The notes beneath the pieces are model-generated. The model saw only the letters and a list, made by a program, of their open reading frames with translations. It did no database searches and was not told where the DNA came from. The position numbers and the translations under genes are program-made. A stretch of 64,000 nucleotides of DNA from Vibrio metoecus (GTDB lineage: Bacteria; Pseudomonadota; Gammaproteobacteria; Enterobacterales; Vibrionaceae): assembly GCF_000696385.1 (NCBI RefSeq), contig NZ_JJMN01000046.1, positions 496,001-560,000 on the forward strand, in the 5' to 3' direction. Positions within the stretch are counted from its first letter, which is position 1, and the number at the start of each line of letters is the position of its first letter. Positions 29,748-39,263 of this stretch are shown piece by piece.

Positions 29748-30413
29748 CTAGCTCGTCCTCGATCAAGATTTTTAATCATTATCGCGGCTCATTATATGAA
29801 TTATTGTGCACGCAATAACAGTAGGAATTGGATAAGGTGAACCACATCATGTGGTTTCATGGGCAGCGCCGCCTTATTGGGTAAGAAAAGAAAGGGTGAA
29901 CGCTCCGGCTATGAAGCCATTCACCCGACTGCCGCGAAAAGTAAGTTGTTTCCCCCTACACAAAATCATGTCTCTCCCGTAATGCTTTCACCACAAACAT
30001 GACTTTATATCGACAACCCACTTGGCGGTGGAACCAGTCACAAACCGTGAACTGGAAAGGCTCTTACCATCCTCTTTGGGATGAGGCTAGTTTGTGTGAA
30101 AGAGACAATAGGGACATCCTCCTCATTGGTTTTTTTGTAGGGGGAGTAGTTGAGGAGGAGGTGGAGGAGGGGCTTTAAGGCGTAGTTAGATCCAGTTCAA
30201 ATTATTGAGGGTGGATAAGTTGAGTAGGATCACATCAATCCCCCTTTTTGTGATTTAGCTCGCTCACATCAGCCGATAGAGATCACGAAAATACGCCATA
30301 ATATCGAGGGCGTAGGGGGCAGGAGGATGAGTAAATTGCGATTTTTACTGATGATAAATGGCGAAATACGGCAAAACCTCCTGGTGAGCCCTACAACACA
30401 AAAATAAAAGGAT
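29748..30413. promoter_or_regulatory. malK-malE divergent control region
   Basis: About 670 bp without a gene. It contains several G-rich elements resembling MalT boxes (GGGGA(T/G)GAGG): TGGGATGAGG at 30077-30086 (9 of 10), GGAGGA at 30054-30059 plus 100 (30154-30159) and again at 30163-30168, an inverse CATCCTCC at about 30116-30123, and GGAGGATGAG at 30322-30331. An inverted repeat CCAGTcaC..GtGaACTGG spans 30034-30055. TGTGATTTAGCTCGCTCACA at about 30249-30268 has CRP half-sites but with spacing ten rather than six. Control by MalT and perhaps CRP is therefore likely, by analogy to E. coli. Confidence 0.6.
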
Positions 30414-30419
30414 ATGAAC

Positions 30420-31601
30420 ATGAAAAATGCCCTAAGCACAGTCGCGCTGAGCACTCTGGTGGCTCTTGGTTCGTTTGGTGCCCATGCTGCTATTGAAGAA
30501 GGACAACTCACTATTTGGATCAATGGTGATAAAGGCTATAACGGTCTGGCTGAGGTCGGTAAAAAGTTCGAAGCCGACACGGGGGTAAAAGTGACCGTCG
30601 CTCACCCTGATGGATTGCAAGATAAATTCCCACAAACTGCTGCAACCGGTGATGGTCCTGATATTGTGTTCTGGGCTCACGACCGTTTTGGTGGTTACGC
30701 AGATGCGGGTCTACTGGTTGAGGTCAAACCTTCTGCAAAGGTTAAAGAAGGCATTGTCGATTTCGCATGGGATGCAGTGAAATACAATGGCAAGATCATT
30801 GGTTACCCAATTGCAGTGGAATCCCTATCGCTGATTTACAACAAAGATTTAGTACCAAACCCACCAAAAAATTGGGAAGAAGTGGCTGAGCTGGATGCCA
30901 AACTGAAAAAACAAGGCAAATCAGCCATCATGTGGAACCTGAAAGAACCTTATTTCACATGGCCTTTGATGGCGGCTGATGGCGGTTACGCGTTCAAATA
31001 CGGTGTTGATGGCTATGATGTGAAAGATGCTGGCATCAACAACAAAGGCGTAAAAGAAGCGATGAACTTCGTGAAAGGCCTAGTGGATAAAGGCGTGATC
31101 TCCCCAGATATGGACTACTCAGTGTCTGAAGCTGCCTTTAACCAAGGTAATACCGCGATGACCATCAACGGTCCGTGGTCTTGGGGCAACATCGAGAAAT
31201 CGGGCATTAACTACGGTGTGACCACTTTGCCTAAATTTAACGGCCAAGCGTCAAAACCTTTCGTTGGCGTTCTCACCGCGGGTATTAGTACGGCTTCTCC
31301 AAACAAAGATCTCGCGGTGGAATTCATCGAAAACTATCTGCTGACCAACGATGGTCTGCGTATGGTAAACAACGACAAGCCATTAGGTGCGGTCGCGTTG
31401 AACTCTTTCCAACGTGAATTGGATGCAGATGCACGCATCGCGGCCACCATGGATAACGCGATGAATGGCGAAATCATGCCCAACATCCCCCAAATGAGCG
31501 CATTCTGGGGGGCTGCGAAAAATACGATTGTTAACATTGTTGATGGCCGTCAAACCGTCGATGCTGCACTGGCAGACGCTGAAAAACAGATGACGAAATA
31601 A
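30420..31601 (+). CDS. malE: Maltose/maltodextrin-binding protein MalE
   Basis: A 393-residue periplasmic receptor of the maltose ABC importer. A signal peptide ([20 protein letters not shown], cleaved after AHA) precedes the mature start [20 protein letters not shown], nearly the E. coli sequence. Further matches include [30 protein letters not shown] and [16 protein letters not shown] prefer ATG 30420 over 30414 because the AAAAGGA ribosome site is then at normal spacing. It is first in malEFG. Confidence 0.97.
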   Translation: MKNALSTVALSTLVALGSFGAHAAIEEGQLTIWINGDKGYNGLAEVGKKFEADTGVKVTVAHPDGLQDKFPQTAATGDGPDIVFWAHDRFGGYADAGLLVEVKPSAKVKEGIVDFAWDAVKYNGKIIGYPIAVESLSLIYNKDLVPNPPKNWEEVAELDAKLKKQGKSAIMWNLKEPYFTWPLMAADGGYAFKYGVDGYDVKDAGINNKGVKEAMNFVKGLVDKGVISPDMDYSVSEAAFNQGNTAMTINGPWSWGNIEKSGINYGVTTLPKFNGQASKPFVGVLTAGISTASPNKDLAVEFIENYLLTNDGLRMVNNDKPLGAVALNSFQRELDADARIAATMDNAMNGEIMPNIPQMSAFWGAAKNTIVNIVDGRQTVDAALADAEKQMTK

Positions 31602-31617
31602 CCCATCGTCACACCTT

Positions 31618-31640
31618 GGAGGGGGAAATTTTCCCCCTCC
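31618..31640 (+). repeat. Strong hairpin between malE and malF
   Basis: GGAGGGGGAAA and TTTCCCCCTCC are perfect inverse copies around a single T. It lies 17 bp after the malE stop and 35 bp before malF. In E. coli an intercistronic stem-loop at the same place protects malE mRNA and gives MalE its excess over MalF and MalG; a similar role is likely. Confidence 0.8.
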
Positions 31641-31675
31641 GCATTTCTTGATAACAACACGCTAGCAGGTTCTTT

Positions 31676-33250
31676 ATGCAGTCAGTTCAAGGTACACAGG
31701 CTATGTCCGATCCAACTGCGGTACGTCCAGCCGACAAACGTGCGTTTTTAAAATGGGCAGTACTTGGCGCGGTAGGTATCGTGAATGGCTACGCAACCAT
31801 TCTTATGTATTCTCGTGGGGAGGTAGCGTTTGCATTGCTGACGCTGATCCTCACCACTTTGGCACTGTATGTTTTCGGTAGTCGTAAAACTTACGCACAT
31901 CGTTATATTTATCCCGGTATTGCGGGGATGATTCTGTTTATTCTGTTCCCACTGGCCTACACCGTTGGCCTAGCTTTCACAAACTACAGCGCGAAAAACC
32001 AGCTTACTCTTGAGCGCACACAATCGGTGTTGATGGATCAAACCTTCCAAAGTGGTGAGAGTTATGCTTTCCAACTTTATAACACCGAGCAAGGCTACCG
32101 TTTGGTGATTGAAAATGGTGAAGAGCGTTTAGCTACTCCTCCTTTCTCTCTCAGCAGCAATATTCCGGCAGATCTTAACCTTGAAGCGATTGGTGGCATT
32201 GAGGGGGACATCGAGCCGATTAAGACCATCGTTGGGTATCGCACGCAACTGAGCGGCATCGATCTGCATTTCCCTGATGGTGAAGACATTCGCATGAGTG
32301 GCCTACGTAAATTTGCTGCGGTGAAACCCCTCTATACCTTGCAGGATGATGGTGAAACACTCACCAACAACCAATCCGGTCAGACGTTGCGCCCCAATAT
32401 GGAGATTGGTTTTTATCAACCCATCAATGAGAGCGGCGAATTCGTCGGTGAGCGAGTTTCACCTGGATTTGTGGTGTCAATTGGCACACACAACTTTGAA
32501 CGAGTATGGAAAGATGATGGCATCAAAGAGCCGTTTATCAACATCTTCATCTGGACGGTGATTTTCTCGGTACTGACGGTGATTGGCACCCTGATGATCG
32601 GTCTTGTATTAGCCAGCGTGGTGCAATGGGAAGCATTGAAAGGGCGTGCGATTTATCGTGTGCTGCTGATCTTGCCTTACGCGGTGCCTGCTTTCATTTC
32701 GATCTTGATTTTCCGTGGCCTGTTCAACCAGAGCTTCGGTGAGATTAATATGGTGCTCAATGGCTTGTTTGGCTTAAGCCCTGCTTGGTTTTCAGATCCG
32801 TTAATGGCCAAAACCATGGTGTTAATTGTGAACACTTGGCTTGGCTTCCCTTACATGATGATCTTGTGTATGGGCTTACTGAAAGCGATTCCTGATGATT
32901 TGTACGAAGCATCGGCGATTGATGGTGCGAATTTTATTAACAACTTTACCAAAATCACCTTGCCGATGATGATCAAACCGCTGACTCCGTTATTGATTGC
33001 CAGCTTTGCTTTTAACTTCAACAACTTTGTAATGATTCAGCTTTTAACTCAAGGTGGGCCAAACCGCATCGGTACTTCTGAGCCTGCGGGTTATACCGAT
33101 CTTCTGGTGAGTTATACCTACCGCATCGCGTTTGAAGGTGGTGGCGGTCAAGACTTTGGTTTGGCGAGTGCGATTGCGACGCTGATCTTCTTGCTAGTGG
33201 GCGCGTTAGCGCTGCTCAACCTGCGTTTTACTAAGCTGAGCCAACAATAA
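31676..33250 (+). CDS. malF: Maltose ABC transporter permease MalF
   Basis: A 524-residue inner-membrane permease. It has the MalF-specific long periplasmic loop between membrane segments 3 and 4 (about residues 100-280) and the ABC EAA loop [20 protein letters not shown] (about 412-431), which contacts MalK. The C-terminal helices show the expected [23 protein letters not shown] motif. The start at 31676 has only a weak CAGG; an internal ATG (MSDPTAVRP) nine codons on is an alternative. It is joined to malG by 11 bp. Confidence 0.96.
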   Translation: MQSVQGTQAMSDPTAVRPADKRAFLKWAVLGAVGIVNGYATILMYSRGEVAFALLTLILTTLALYVFGSRKTYAHRYIYPGIAGMILFILFPLAYTVGLAFTNYSAKNQLTLERTQSVLMDQTFQSGESYAFQLYNTEQGYRLVIENGEERLATPPFSLSSNIPADLNLEAIGGIEGDIEPIKTIVGYRTQLSGIDLHFPDGEDIRMSGLRKFAAVKPLYTLQDDGETLTNNQSGQTLRPNMEIGFYQPINESGEFVGERVSPGFVVSIGTHNFERVWKDDGIKEPFINIFIWTVIFSVLTVIGTLMIGLVLASVVQWEALKGRAIYRVLLILPYAVPAFISILIFRGLFNQSFGEINMVLNGLFGLSPAWFSDPLMAKTMVLIVNTWLGFPYMMILCMGLLKAIPDDLYEASAIDGANFINNFTKITLPMMIKPLTPLLIASFAFNFNNFVMIQLLTQGGPNRIGTSEPAGYTDLLVSYTYRIAFEGGGGQDFGLASAIATLIFLLVGALALLNLRFTKLSQQ

Positions 33251-33261
33251 GGAGCATTCAT

Positions 33262-34152
33262 ATGGCGATGGTACAAGGCAAATCTCTCAAGTATCGCGTG
33301 TGGGCAACCCACGCGACACTCTGGGTGTTCCTAGCGTTAATTATTTTCCCACTACTGATGATTGTCGCGATCTCGTTTCGCGAAGGTAACTTCGCAACCG
33401 GCAGCTTGATTCCGGATCGTCCTTCATTGGAGCACTGGAAGCTAGCATTGGGTATTGCAGTACAAAATGCTGATGGCACAGTGACACCGCCCCCTTTTCC
33501 TGTCATGACATGGCTGTGGAACTCGGTAAAAGTGGCGGGCATTACATCGGTATTGATTGTGGCGCTTTCTACTACTTCGGCTTACGCCTTTGCTCGTATG
33601 CGTTTTAAAGGCAAAGAAACCATCTTAAAAGCGATGATGATTTTCCAAATGTTCCCTGCAGTTCTGGCCTTGGTCGCGTTGTATGCCTTGTTTGATAAGC
33701 TTGGGCAGTACATTCCCTTCTTGGGCTTAAACACGCACGGCGGTTTGATTTTCTCTTACCTCGGCGGGATTGCGCTGCACGTTTGGACTATTAAAGGTTA
33801 CTTTGAAACTATCGACCGTTCATTAGAAGAAGCCGCAGCGTTGGATGGCGCTACACCATGGCAAGCGTTCAGATTGGTGCTGCTTCCGTTATCTGTGCCT
33901 ATCCTTGCGGTGGTATTCATTCTGTCATTTATTGGTGTGGTGGGTGAAGTTCCGGTGGCGTCTTTGCTGCTTTCTGATGTAAACTCATACACGCTTGCGG
34001 TTGGTATGCAGCAGTATCTTTATCCTCAGAACTATCTGTGGGGGGATTTTGCCGCCGCTGCGGTGCTCTCAGCACTTCCAATCACGATCGTATTTTTACT
34101 TGCACAGCGTTGGCTTGTCGGAGGACTTACCGCTGGCGGTGTGAAAGGATAA
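33262..34152 (+). CDS. malG: Maltose ABC transporter permease MalG
   Basis: A 296-residue partner of MalF with six membrane segments and the EAA loop [20 protein letters not shown] (about 191-210). The ending [12 protein letters not shown] is the MalG C-terminus that reaches into the MalK dimer. A GGAG stands 7 bp before the ATG. The 3' end of the gene and the sequence behind it are the location of micX. Confidence 0.96.
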   Translation: MAMVQGKSLKYRVWATHATLWVFLALIIFPLLMIVAISFREGNFATGSLIPDRPSLEHWKLALGIAVQNADGTVTPPPFPVMTWLWNSVKVAGITSVLIVALSTTSAYAFARMRFKGKETILKAMMIFQMFPAVLALVALYALFDKLGQYIPFLGLNTHGGLIFSYLGGIALHVWTIKGYFETIDRSLEEAAALDGATPWQAFRLVLLPLSVPILAVVFILSFIGVVGEVPVASLLLSDVNSYTLAVGMQQYLYPQNYLWGDFAAAAVLSALPITIVFLLAQRWLVGGLTAGGVKG

Positions 34153-34335
34153 TAACGATAAGGGCGACGTAAAGTCGCCCATTTTGTCTCTTCTTAACAT
34201 TAATTGGTTTGGCCGCCGACAAGTTAAGAAGCTTCAATTCTGGCGTTACGCATAGCTGGCTGTTAGCTCTATTCCTTACTAGTTCACGACTAACAGTTTT
34301 TGTAACCAAAACCTGAGCTTAGCTCGGGTTTTTTT
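34153..34335 (+). ncRNA. micX: MicX small RNA region (boundaries approximate)
   Basis: In V. cholerae the Hfq-binding RNA MicX is encoded at the 3' end of malG, with a primary transcript starting inside malG and a processed form of about 190 nt; it lowers outer-membrane protein expression. The same context is present here. A GGGCGAC/GTCGCCC hairpin at 34162-34180 is followed by about 130 bp with no ORF and then a strong terminator: ACCTGAGCT with AGCTCGGGT (34311-34329) and seven Ts to 34335. I identify it by position and structure, not by alignment. The primary 5' end would lie further left, within malG. Confidence 0.65.
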
Positions 34336-34474
34336 ATGACTAAGGATTAGGATAACCAGTTTTGCGAAACGGTTGCCAGTATAAGCACAACCCTGTTTCT
34401 CAACAGTGAAACAAATAGAGGATGCGAGTCAGATCGGATATTGAGTTGTAATGACACCAACCAGTGCAAAAAAA

Positions 34475-34726
34475 TTAGAACTCACGGCTGGAAGGCGCAC
34501 AATTTAAGTATTGTAACAGCAGATACAAACTCTCTTCATGCATAGCAACTCGTCGGAAAAGATCGGCGAAAGTGGCATCTCCCCCAAAGCAAGCTTGAAT
34601 GTAGTGATTAATCGCTTCTGGTTGATAGCCTTGAACATACAGCGTTCTTACCCATTGATATTCGACCGCTTTGGGGTTGGTGAGGGTCGTTTCGGTGAGG
34701 GTGATTTTATCTAGGGTAATCGCCAT
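34475..34726 (-). CDS. Small hypothetical protein
   Basis: An 83-residue soluble protein that I do not recognise: MAITLDKITLTETTLTNPKA, then a helical part with EYQWVRTLYVQGYQPEAINH and LFRRVAMHEESLYLLLQYL. It has one Cys near the C-terminus and one in the middle. The reading frame is clean and there is no overlapping competitor. It is transcribed toward the micX terminator. Function unknown. Confidence 0.6.
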   Translation of the reverse strand: MAITLDKITLTETTLTNPKAVEYQWVRTLYVQGYQPEAINHYIQACFGGDATFADLFRRVAMHEESLYLLLQYLNCAPSSREF

Positions 34727-34836
34727 AACAAAAGCGTGAAATCCATGAGCTAAAGATGGGCATGGATTTAAACAAAGCTTGATGACAGTTCGATGACAGG
34801 CGCTCCTGCCAAGAGGCTGAAGCGCAGGATAGGCCT

Positions 34837-35325
34837 TTAATTTTTCAGATATTTGACGTGCGCTTCCATTTCTTCACCGATCTCAGTGCGCATGTTCATT
34901 AAGCGAATCGCCGAAGCTCGTAATTCCTGATCTTCTTTGGTTTGCGGAACCCACTCAGGCACGAGTGACGGTTTGCCTGCTTCATCCACTGCTACCATGA
35001 TCACGATGCAATGAGTGGTGAGATGATTTTTCAGGAATTTTGGGTCGCTGGCTTGTACATCAATGGCGATGTGCATGGAGGTTTTTCCGGTATAAATCAC
35101 CTTGGCATTCACTTCGACTAGGTTGCCGACATGAATGGGGGCGACAAAGCGTATACCACCCGCATAAGCTGTGATGCAGTATTTACCACTCCAAGCCGCG
35201 GCGCAAGCATAGGCAGCAAGGTCAATCCATTTCATTACCGCACCACCGTGCACTTTGCCCCCAAAATTGACATCCCCTGGTTCTGCCAGAAAACGTAATG
35301 TGATCTCTCGTTTGCCACTGCTCAT
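34837..35325 (-). CDS. Acyl-CoA thioesterase (hotdog fold, YciA/BACH type)
   Basis: A 162-residue hotdog thioesterase hydrolysing acyl-CoA. Motifs: GDVNFGGKVHGGAVMKWIDLAAYACAA with the catalytic-region His and Asp, GGIRFVAPIHVGNLVEVNAKV, and YTGKTSMHIAIDV. I chose ATG 35325 (MSSGKREITL) since AAGGA lies seven bases before it; upstream ATG 35340 and a TTG at 35364 are also in frame. The chain-length preference cannot be read off. It is alone between the small gene and glpR. Confidence 0.88.
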   Translation of the reverse strand: MSSGKREITLRFLAEPGDVNFGGKVHGGAVMKWIDLAAYACAAAWSGKYCITAYAGGIRFVAPIHVGNLVEVNAKVIYTGKTSMHIAIDVQASDPKFLKNHLTTHCIVIMVAVDEAGKPSLVPEWVPQTKEDQELRASAIRLMNMRTEIGEEMEAHVKYLKN

Positions 35326-35430
35326 CGGCTTATCCTTCATTTTCGTTTTGAGCCTTTTGCTCAAATAAGTGTAGGGCCAATAACAACAAATCTTTTACAC
35401 ACAGACAATAATTTGTGCATTTTGTGTATG

Positions 35431-35455
35431 AAAAAAGGCGCTTTCGCGCCTTTCC
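35431..35455 (-). terminator. Terminator of glpR
   Basis: AAAGGCGC and GCGCCTTT pair around TTTC; six As at its left are a U tract on the minus strand, 30 bp after the glpR stop. Confidence 0.85.
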
Positions 35456-35484
35456 TTCGTCTCGATGCTCAACCTTCTATCGAG

Positions 35485-36246
35485 TTACACCACTTGAATG
35501 GTGACTTCATGCTCTTTGGCGAACGCTTCAATCTCTTTCGGTGGCGTTTGGTCGGTAATGATTAAATCGACATCGGCGAGTGTACCGAGTTTCACCATCG
35601 CGTTACGACCAAATTTACTGTGGTCAACAGCAAGAAACACACTACGGCTATTTTCGATAATCGCACGTTTTACTCGCACTTCATGGTAGTCGAAATCAAG
35701 CAGAGAGCCGTCATAATCGATGCCACTGATCCCCAAAATGCCAAAATCCAAACGAAATTGGGAAATAAAATCCAATGTGGCTTCGCCTGTTACGCCGCCG
35801 TCTTTATTACGCACTTCTCCCCCCGCCAAAATGATGCTGAAATCAGGCTTACTCATTAGCATAGTGGCGACGTTTAAGTTGTTGGTCACCACACGCAGTT
35901 GATGATGATTAACCATTAAAGCGCGAGCGATGGCTTCTGGTGTTGTGCCGATATCAATAAACAGTGTTGCACCATCAGGAATATGTTCCACTAAAGCGGC
36001 TGCGACTTTTTCTTTTTCATCTTGATAAGAAACTTGACGAGTATGGTATGAGGAGTTTTCAGAACTGGTGGCAATCGTTGCACCACCGTGGTTGCGGCGC
36101 AATTTATTGGCATCGGCAAGTTCGTTGAGATCGCGGCGTATGGTTTGTGGGCTGACATCAAATCGATCCACCAGCTCTTCTGTACTGACAAACCCTTGGG
36201 CTTGAACTAATTCAATGATTTCTTGATGGCGCTTAACTGCTTTCAC
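35485..36246 (-). CDS. glpR: DeoR family repressor GlpR
   Basis: A 253-residue DeoR-type repressor very close to E. coli GlpR, which represses glycerol 3-phosphate genes and is released by glycerol 3-phosphate. HTH: GFVSTEELVDRFDVSPQTIR (about residues 18-37). The effector domain contains GATLFIDIGTTPEAIARAL, VTNNLNVATML, GEATLDFISQFRLDFGILGI and VDHSKFGRNAMVKLG, all matching GlpR. No glp target genes are adjacent, so it acts in trans. Upstream (36250-36390) is AT-rich. Confidence 0.92.
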   Translation of the reverse strand: MKAVKRHQEIIELVQAQGFVSTEELVDRFDVSPQTIRRDLNELADANKLRRNHGGATIATSSENSSYHTRQVSYQDEKEKVAAALVEHIPDGATLFIDIGTTPEAIARALMVNHHQLRVVTNNLNVATMLMSKPDFSIILAGGEVRNKDGGVTGEATLDFISQFRLDFGILGISGIDYDGSLLDFDYHEVRVKRAIIENSRSVFLAVDHSKFGRNAMVKLGTLADVDLIITDQTPPKEIEAFAKEHEVTIQVV

Positions 36247-36390
36247 CGGGATATCCTTATGATTTGAACTGCCCTCAGTGTACGGAGTGATTGCCTGATT
36301 TCAAATCTTGGTTTGCGTTTTCTTACTTTTTCTTTTCGTTTTTAATCTTTTTTCACAAAAACGAAAAGAAATACCTCCTAGGTGTGTGAG

Positions 36391-37317
36391 TTAGTTTGTG
36401 GATTGACGATAGATACAGCAACGGTTGCGCCCACTGCGTTTCGCTTTATACAGAGCTTGGTCAGATCGTCGATAAATATCCGCAATATCATGATCTCCAT
36501 GATGTAGGCTAGATACGCCCGCGCACAGATAGATATGCTCTTGTTGATCGAAGAAAGGGTGCTCAGCGAAACGTTGGCGGATTTGCTCTGCTAACGCGAA
36601 AGCTGTTTCTACGTCCGTATTCTCTAGCACTATGATGAATTCCTCACCGCCTACGCGGCCACAGAAATGGTGCTCTGAAATGACGTCATTGAAGAGTTTA
36701 GCGAGGAAACACAACACCTCATCGCCTTTATCGTGACCAAATTGGTCATTGATCAGTTTGAAGTTATCGATATCGATAGAGATGCAGCTTAAGGGTTGCT
36801 TTGAATTTTTTGCGCGAGTGAAGGCTGAACGAAAATCCGCCCACAATTTACGTCGATTGCACAGCTGAGTTAAAGAGTCGGTATTGGCGAGCTGGTAGAG
36901 TTGTTCACGTAGCTCAACAATGTCAGTGATGTCGGTTGAGACACCAATTAACCCGATAACTTCACCGGTGAGTCGGTGCAAAATTGGGTGTTTTACTGCT
37001 CGGTAGACCCGTACTAGCCCATTTGATTTAGCCGTGGCACGTTCTTCATGAATGACGGATGAGCGCGTCTCAAAGACATGTTGATCGGCGGCTAAGATAT
37101 CACTGAGCTGGTCATCAAAGAAAAAATCGTGGTCAGTCTTACCAATTAAAGAGGATTCATCGGTATTGAACAATTCTAAAGTGAGGGGATTGGCGTAGAG
37201 ATATTCCCCACGACGATTTTTGACAAAAACATACACGCCCAGCTCATTGAGCACAATCTCGTGCAAGGTGAACTGCTGGTTATCAAAAAGCTCTTCAATA
37301 CTATTAAGTTCAATCAT
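36391..37317 (-). CDS. PAS-GGDEF diguanylate cyclase, Qrr-activated (VCA0939-like)
   Basis: A 308-residue cytoplasmic protein: a PAS domain (residues 15-125, with GVYVFVKNRRGEYLYANPLT and GLIGVSTDITDIVEL) and a GGDEF domain (about 140-300) with TDSLTQLCNRRK, IDIDNFKLINDQFGHDKGDE and GRVGGEEFIIVLE, so active c-di-GMP synthesis is expected. The ribosome site GAGGTGAG is four bases from the ATG. The leader carries TTGGCTAGGT (minus strand; plus 37375-37384), a perfect complement to the Qrr pairing region. In V. cholerae Qrr RNAs are known to activate translation of vca0939, and the position fits that gene. Confidence 0.92.
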   Translation of the reverse strand: MIELNSIEELFDNQQFTLHEIVLNELGVYVFVKNRRGEYLYANPLTLELFNTDESSLIGKTDHDFFFDDQLSDILAADQHVFETRSSVIHEERATAKSNGLVRVYRAVKHPILHRLTGEVIGLIGVSTDITDIVELREQLYQLANTDSLTQLCNRRKLWADFRSAFTRAKNSKQPLSCISIDIDNFKLINDQFGHDKGDEVLCFLAKLFNDVISEHHFCGRVGGEEFIIVLENTDVETAFALAEQIRQRFAEHPFFDQQEHIYLCAGVSSLHHGDHDIADIYRRSDQALYKAKRSGRNRCCIYRQSTN

Positions 37318-37384
37318 AGGCTCACCTCTGCATTCCCAACCTCAGTCAAATCATTGGAGGTTAAGGATCGGGGAACCTAGCCAA
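37318..37384 (-). promoter_or_regulatory. Leader of the PAS-GGDEF mRNA with Qrr pairing site
   Basis: On the minus strand TTGGCTAGGT lies 58-67 nt before the start codon and is the exact reverse complement of ACCTAGCCAA in the Qrr RNA (19177-19186). Between it and the ATG, AACCTC (plus 37357-37362) can pair with GAGGTT (37338-37343) or with the ribosome site GAGGT, which fits a leader that hides the ribosome site until Qrr binds. Confidence 0.8.
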
Positions 37385-37472
37385 TCTTTACTTTTATTAC
37401 GTCTTGCGACGTGTTTCTTATTCTTTAAAGATAGCGTGTTGAACGCTGTTTTGCGCGTGAAAATGTTCGCTT

Positions 37473-38372
37473 TTATACTTGTGTCACTTTTTCGACGCCG
37501 TCATCATTACGGCGCTGAATTTTGAGTTGTGAAAGTGCGACACCACTGATCACTAATAACCCACCAAGCAGATGATAAGGTTGTACGGTTTCACCCAATA
37601 ATGTGGCGGCCAATGAAACAGAGAACACGGGTAGCAGGTTCATAAACATGGCGGTGGAGTCAGCACCAATCGCGTCAATCGCTTTAACCCACATCCAAGG
37701 TGCCAGTAGTGAAGCGGCGATTCCTGCGTAGGCAATTAAAGAGAGTGAACCCTCGGTTGGGAGTAGATGATCACTGGTTAACCAGAGTGGTGTGAGCATC
37801 AATACGGCACAAACACCTTGTAAATAAATTAAAGTCCAGTTGCTAAAGGGCATTTTCCAGCGTTTGAGGAGCACGCAGTACAAGGCATAGACTAACGCCG
37901 CCATTACCATCAAAGTATCACCTTCGGTAACACTTTGATGTAAGAAAAACAGTGGGTTGCCTTCTCCTAACATGTAAGCAAGGCCACACAGTGAAAGTAC
38001 ACCACCGACAATACTGAGCGCCGAAATAGGTTTGTTGAGTAGCGGTAAACTAATGAAAACACTCATCAAGGGAACAAAAGAGGTGATCAGTGACATATTG
38101 GTGGCAGTCGTGGTCAGCCCCGCGTAATAACCGAGAGACTGGTTAAGTACCATTCCGAGTAAAGCCAAAAATGCCAGTTTGCTTAAGTTGTGCTTAACCA
38201 CTGCCCACTGGCGAATGGCGCTAGGTAAGCAGAAAGGGGTGAGAATCACCATGGCTAATAACCAGCGATAAAAACTCATCGCGCTTGGCTCAATGGTGGC
38301 TGCGGCGAGTTTGTTAACAATGGAGTTGCCACCCCAAATCAGCACTGTTAAAAATGGCAAAAGATAAATCAT
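37473..38372 (-). CDS. EamA/DMT family transporter
   Basis: A 299-residue inner-membrane protein with ten membrane segments in two EamA repeats (LLPFLTVLIWGGNSIVNKLA at the start; the second repeat begins near DTLMVMAALVYALYCVLLKR). It is probably an exporter of amino acids or other small metabolites. The start at 38372 follows the family pattern (MIYLLPFLTV); an in-frame extension to 38498 has no membrane or family features. It diverges from an AraC regulator 100 bp away, which is probably its controller. Confidence 0.88.
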   Translation of the reverse strand: MIYLLPFLTVLIWGGNSIVNKLAAATIEPSAMSFYRWLLAMVILTPFCLPSAIRQWAVVKHNLSKLAFLALLGMVLNQSLGYYAGLTTTATNMSLITSFVPLMSVFISLPLLNKPISALSIVGGVLSLCGLAYMLGEGNPLFFLHQSVTEGDTLMVMAALVYALYCVLLKRWKMPFSNWTLIYLQGVCAVLMLTPLWLTSDHLLPTEGSLSLIAYAGIAASLLAPWMWVKAIDAIGADSTAMFMNLLPVFSVSLAATLLGETVQPYHLLGGLLVISGVALSQLKIQRRNDDGVEKVTQV

Positions 38373-38471
38373 GTGAGCCTCGTCGCAATTTGTTTCTCTG
38401 GATATAGTGTGGCAGGTCTTTATAATTACAACTATCTCTAAAAAGACATTGCGAGCGATAGGAAGACAAGA

Positions 38472-39263
38472 TTGAAAAAACGCACTCGTCACCTCCATCC
38501 TTCATTATCCATTGAACACCCACCTTCCGAGGTGTTTATGAATTTTGAAGCCTTTTTATCCAATACGGAAACTCGCGAGCACAGCCATGCTTGGGGACAA
38601 GTGCAGCTGATATCGGGAGGGATTTTGGAAATGGAAGCGGAGGATACGCGCTTTCTGGCGCCTCCTCACCTAGCCATTTGGGTTCCTGCGGGGATCCGTC
38701 ATCGAAGCTACAATCGTAAACCCATCGAATATTGCTCGCTGAATATTGCCTCTAATTTGACCTCGGCGTTTCCTGCTAAAACCAGTTTAATTAAGGTAAC
38801 GTCGATTGTTTCGGCAATCATTGATGATTTTAGAGAACGCAACATCAATGTTGCGCACAGCAGTGAAGATAAGCGATTAGTGCAAGTGTTGCTCGATCAA
38901 CTGGCGACTCGCGAAACTCAGCACCACTTTCTTCCTTCGACGAATCACAAGCATTTAGCGCCGATTTTGGCTTCAGTGGAAGAAAATCCAACCGATAACA
39001 CGACATTGCAGCAGTGGGCAGAGAAGGTTCATACCACGGAGCGAACGCTAGCGCGCCATTGTCAGGCAGAATTGGGTATGAGCTTTACTGAATGGCGGCT
39101 TCGGGTGCGTTATCTTTATTCGATGGAATTGTTACGCCAAGGCCATGCCGTAAAAGAGGTGGCACTAACACTCGGCTATAACCAAGCCAGTCCATTTATT
39201 ACCATGTTTAAAAAATACTCCGGGCTGACCCCGGAGCAATATAAAAGCCGATTACTCGCCTAG
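38472..39263 (+). CDS. AraC family regulator with cupin sensor
   Basis: A 263-residue regulator. The N-terminal cupin part (residues 30-100: HSHAWGQVQLISGGILEMEA, HLAIWVPAGIRHRSY) is followed by two C-terminal HTH_AraC motifs (about 165-260: LQQWAEKVHTTERTLARHCQ and VKEVALTLGYNQASPFITMF, ending KKYSGLTPEQYK). The start is a TTG at 38472 after GGAAG; ATG 38538 would give a shorter form. It diverges from the EamA transporter and resembles the NimR/YdeE-type regulators of drug or metabolite exporters. Its end overlaps the convergent peptidase-like gene by 12 bp. Confidence 0.88.
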   Translation: MKKRTRHLHPSLSIEHPPSEVFMNFEAFLSNTETREHSHAWGQVQLISGGILEMEAEDTRFLAPPHLAIWVPAGIRHRSYNRKPIEYCSLNIASNLTSAFPAKTSLIKVTSIVSAIIDDFRERNINVAHSSEDKRLVQVLLDQLATRETQHHFLPSTNHKHLAPILASVEENPTDNTTLQQWAEKVHTTERTLARHCQAELGMSFTEWRLRVRYLYSMELLRQGHAVKEVALTLGYNQASPFITMFKKYSGLTPEQYKSRLLA

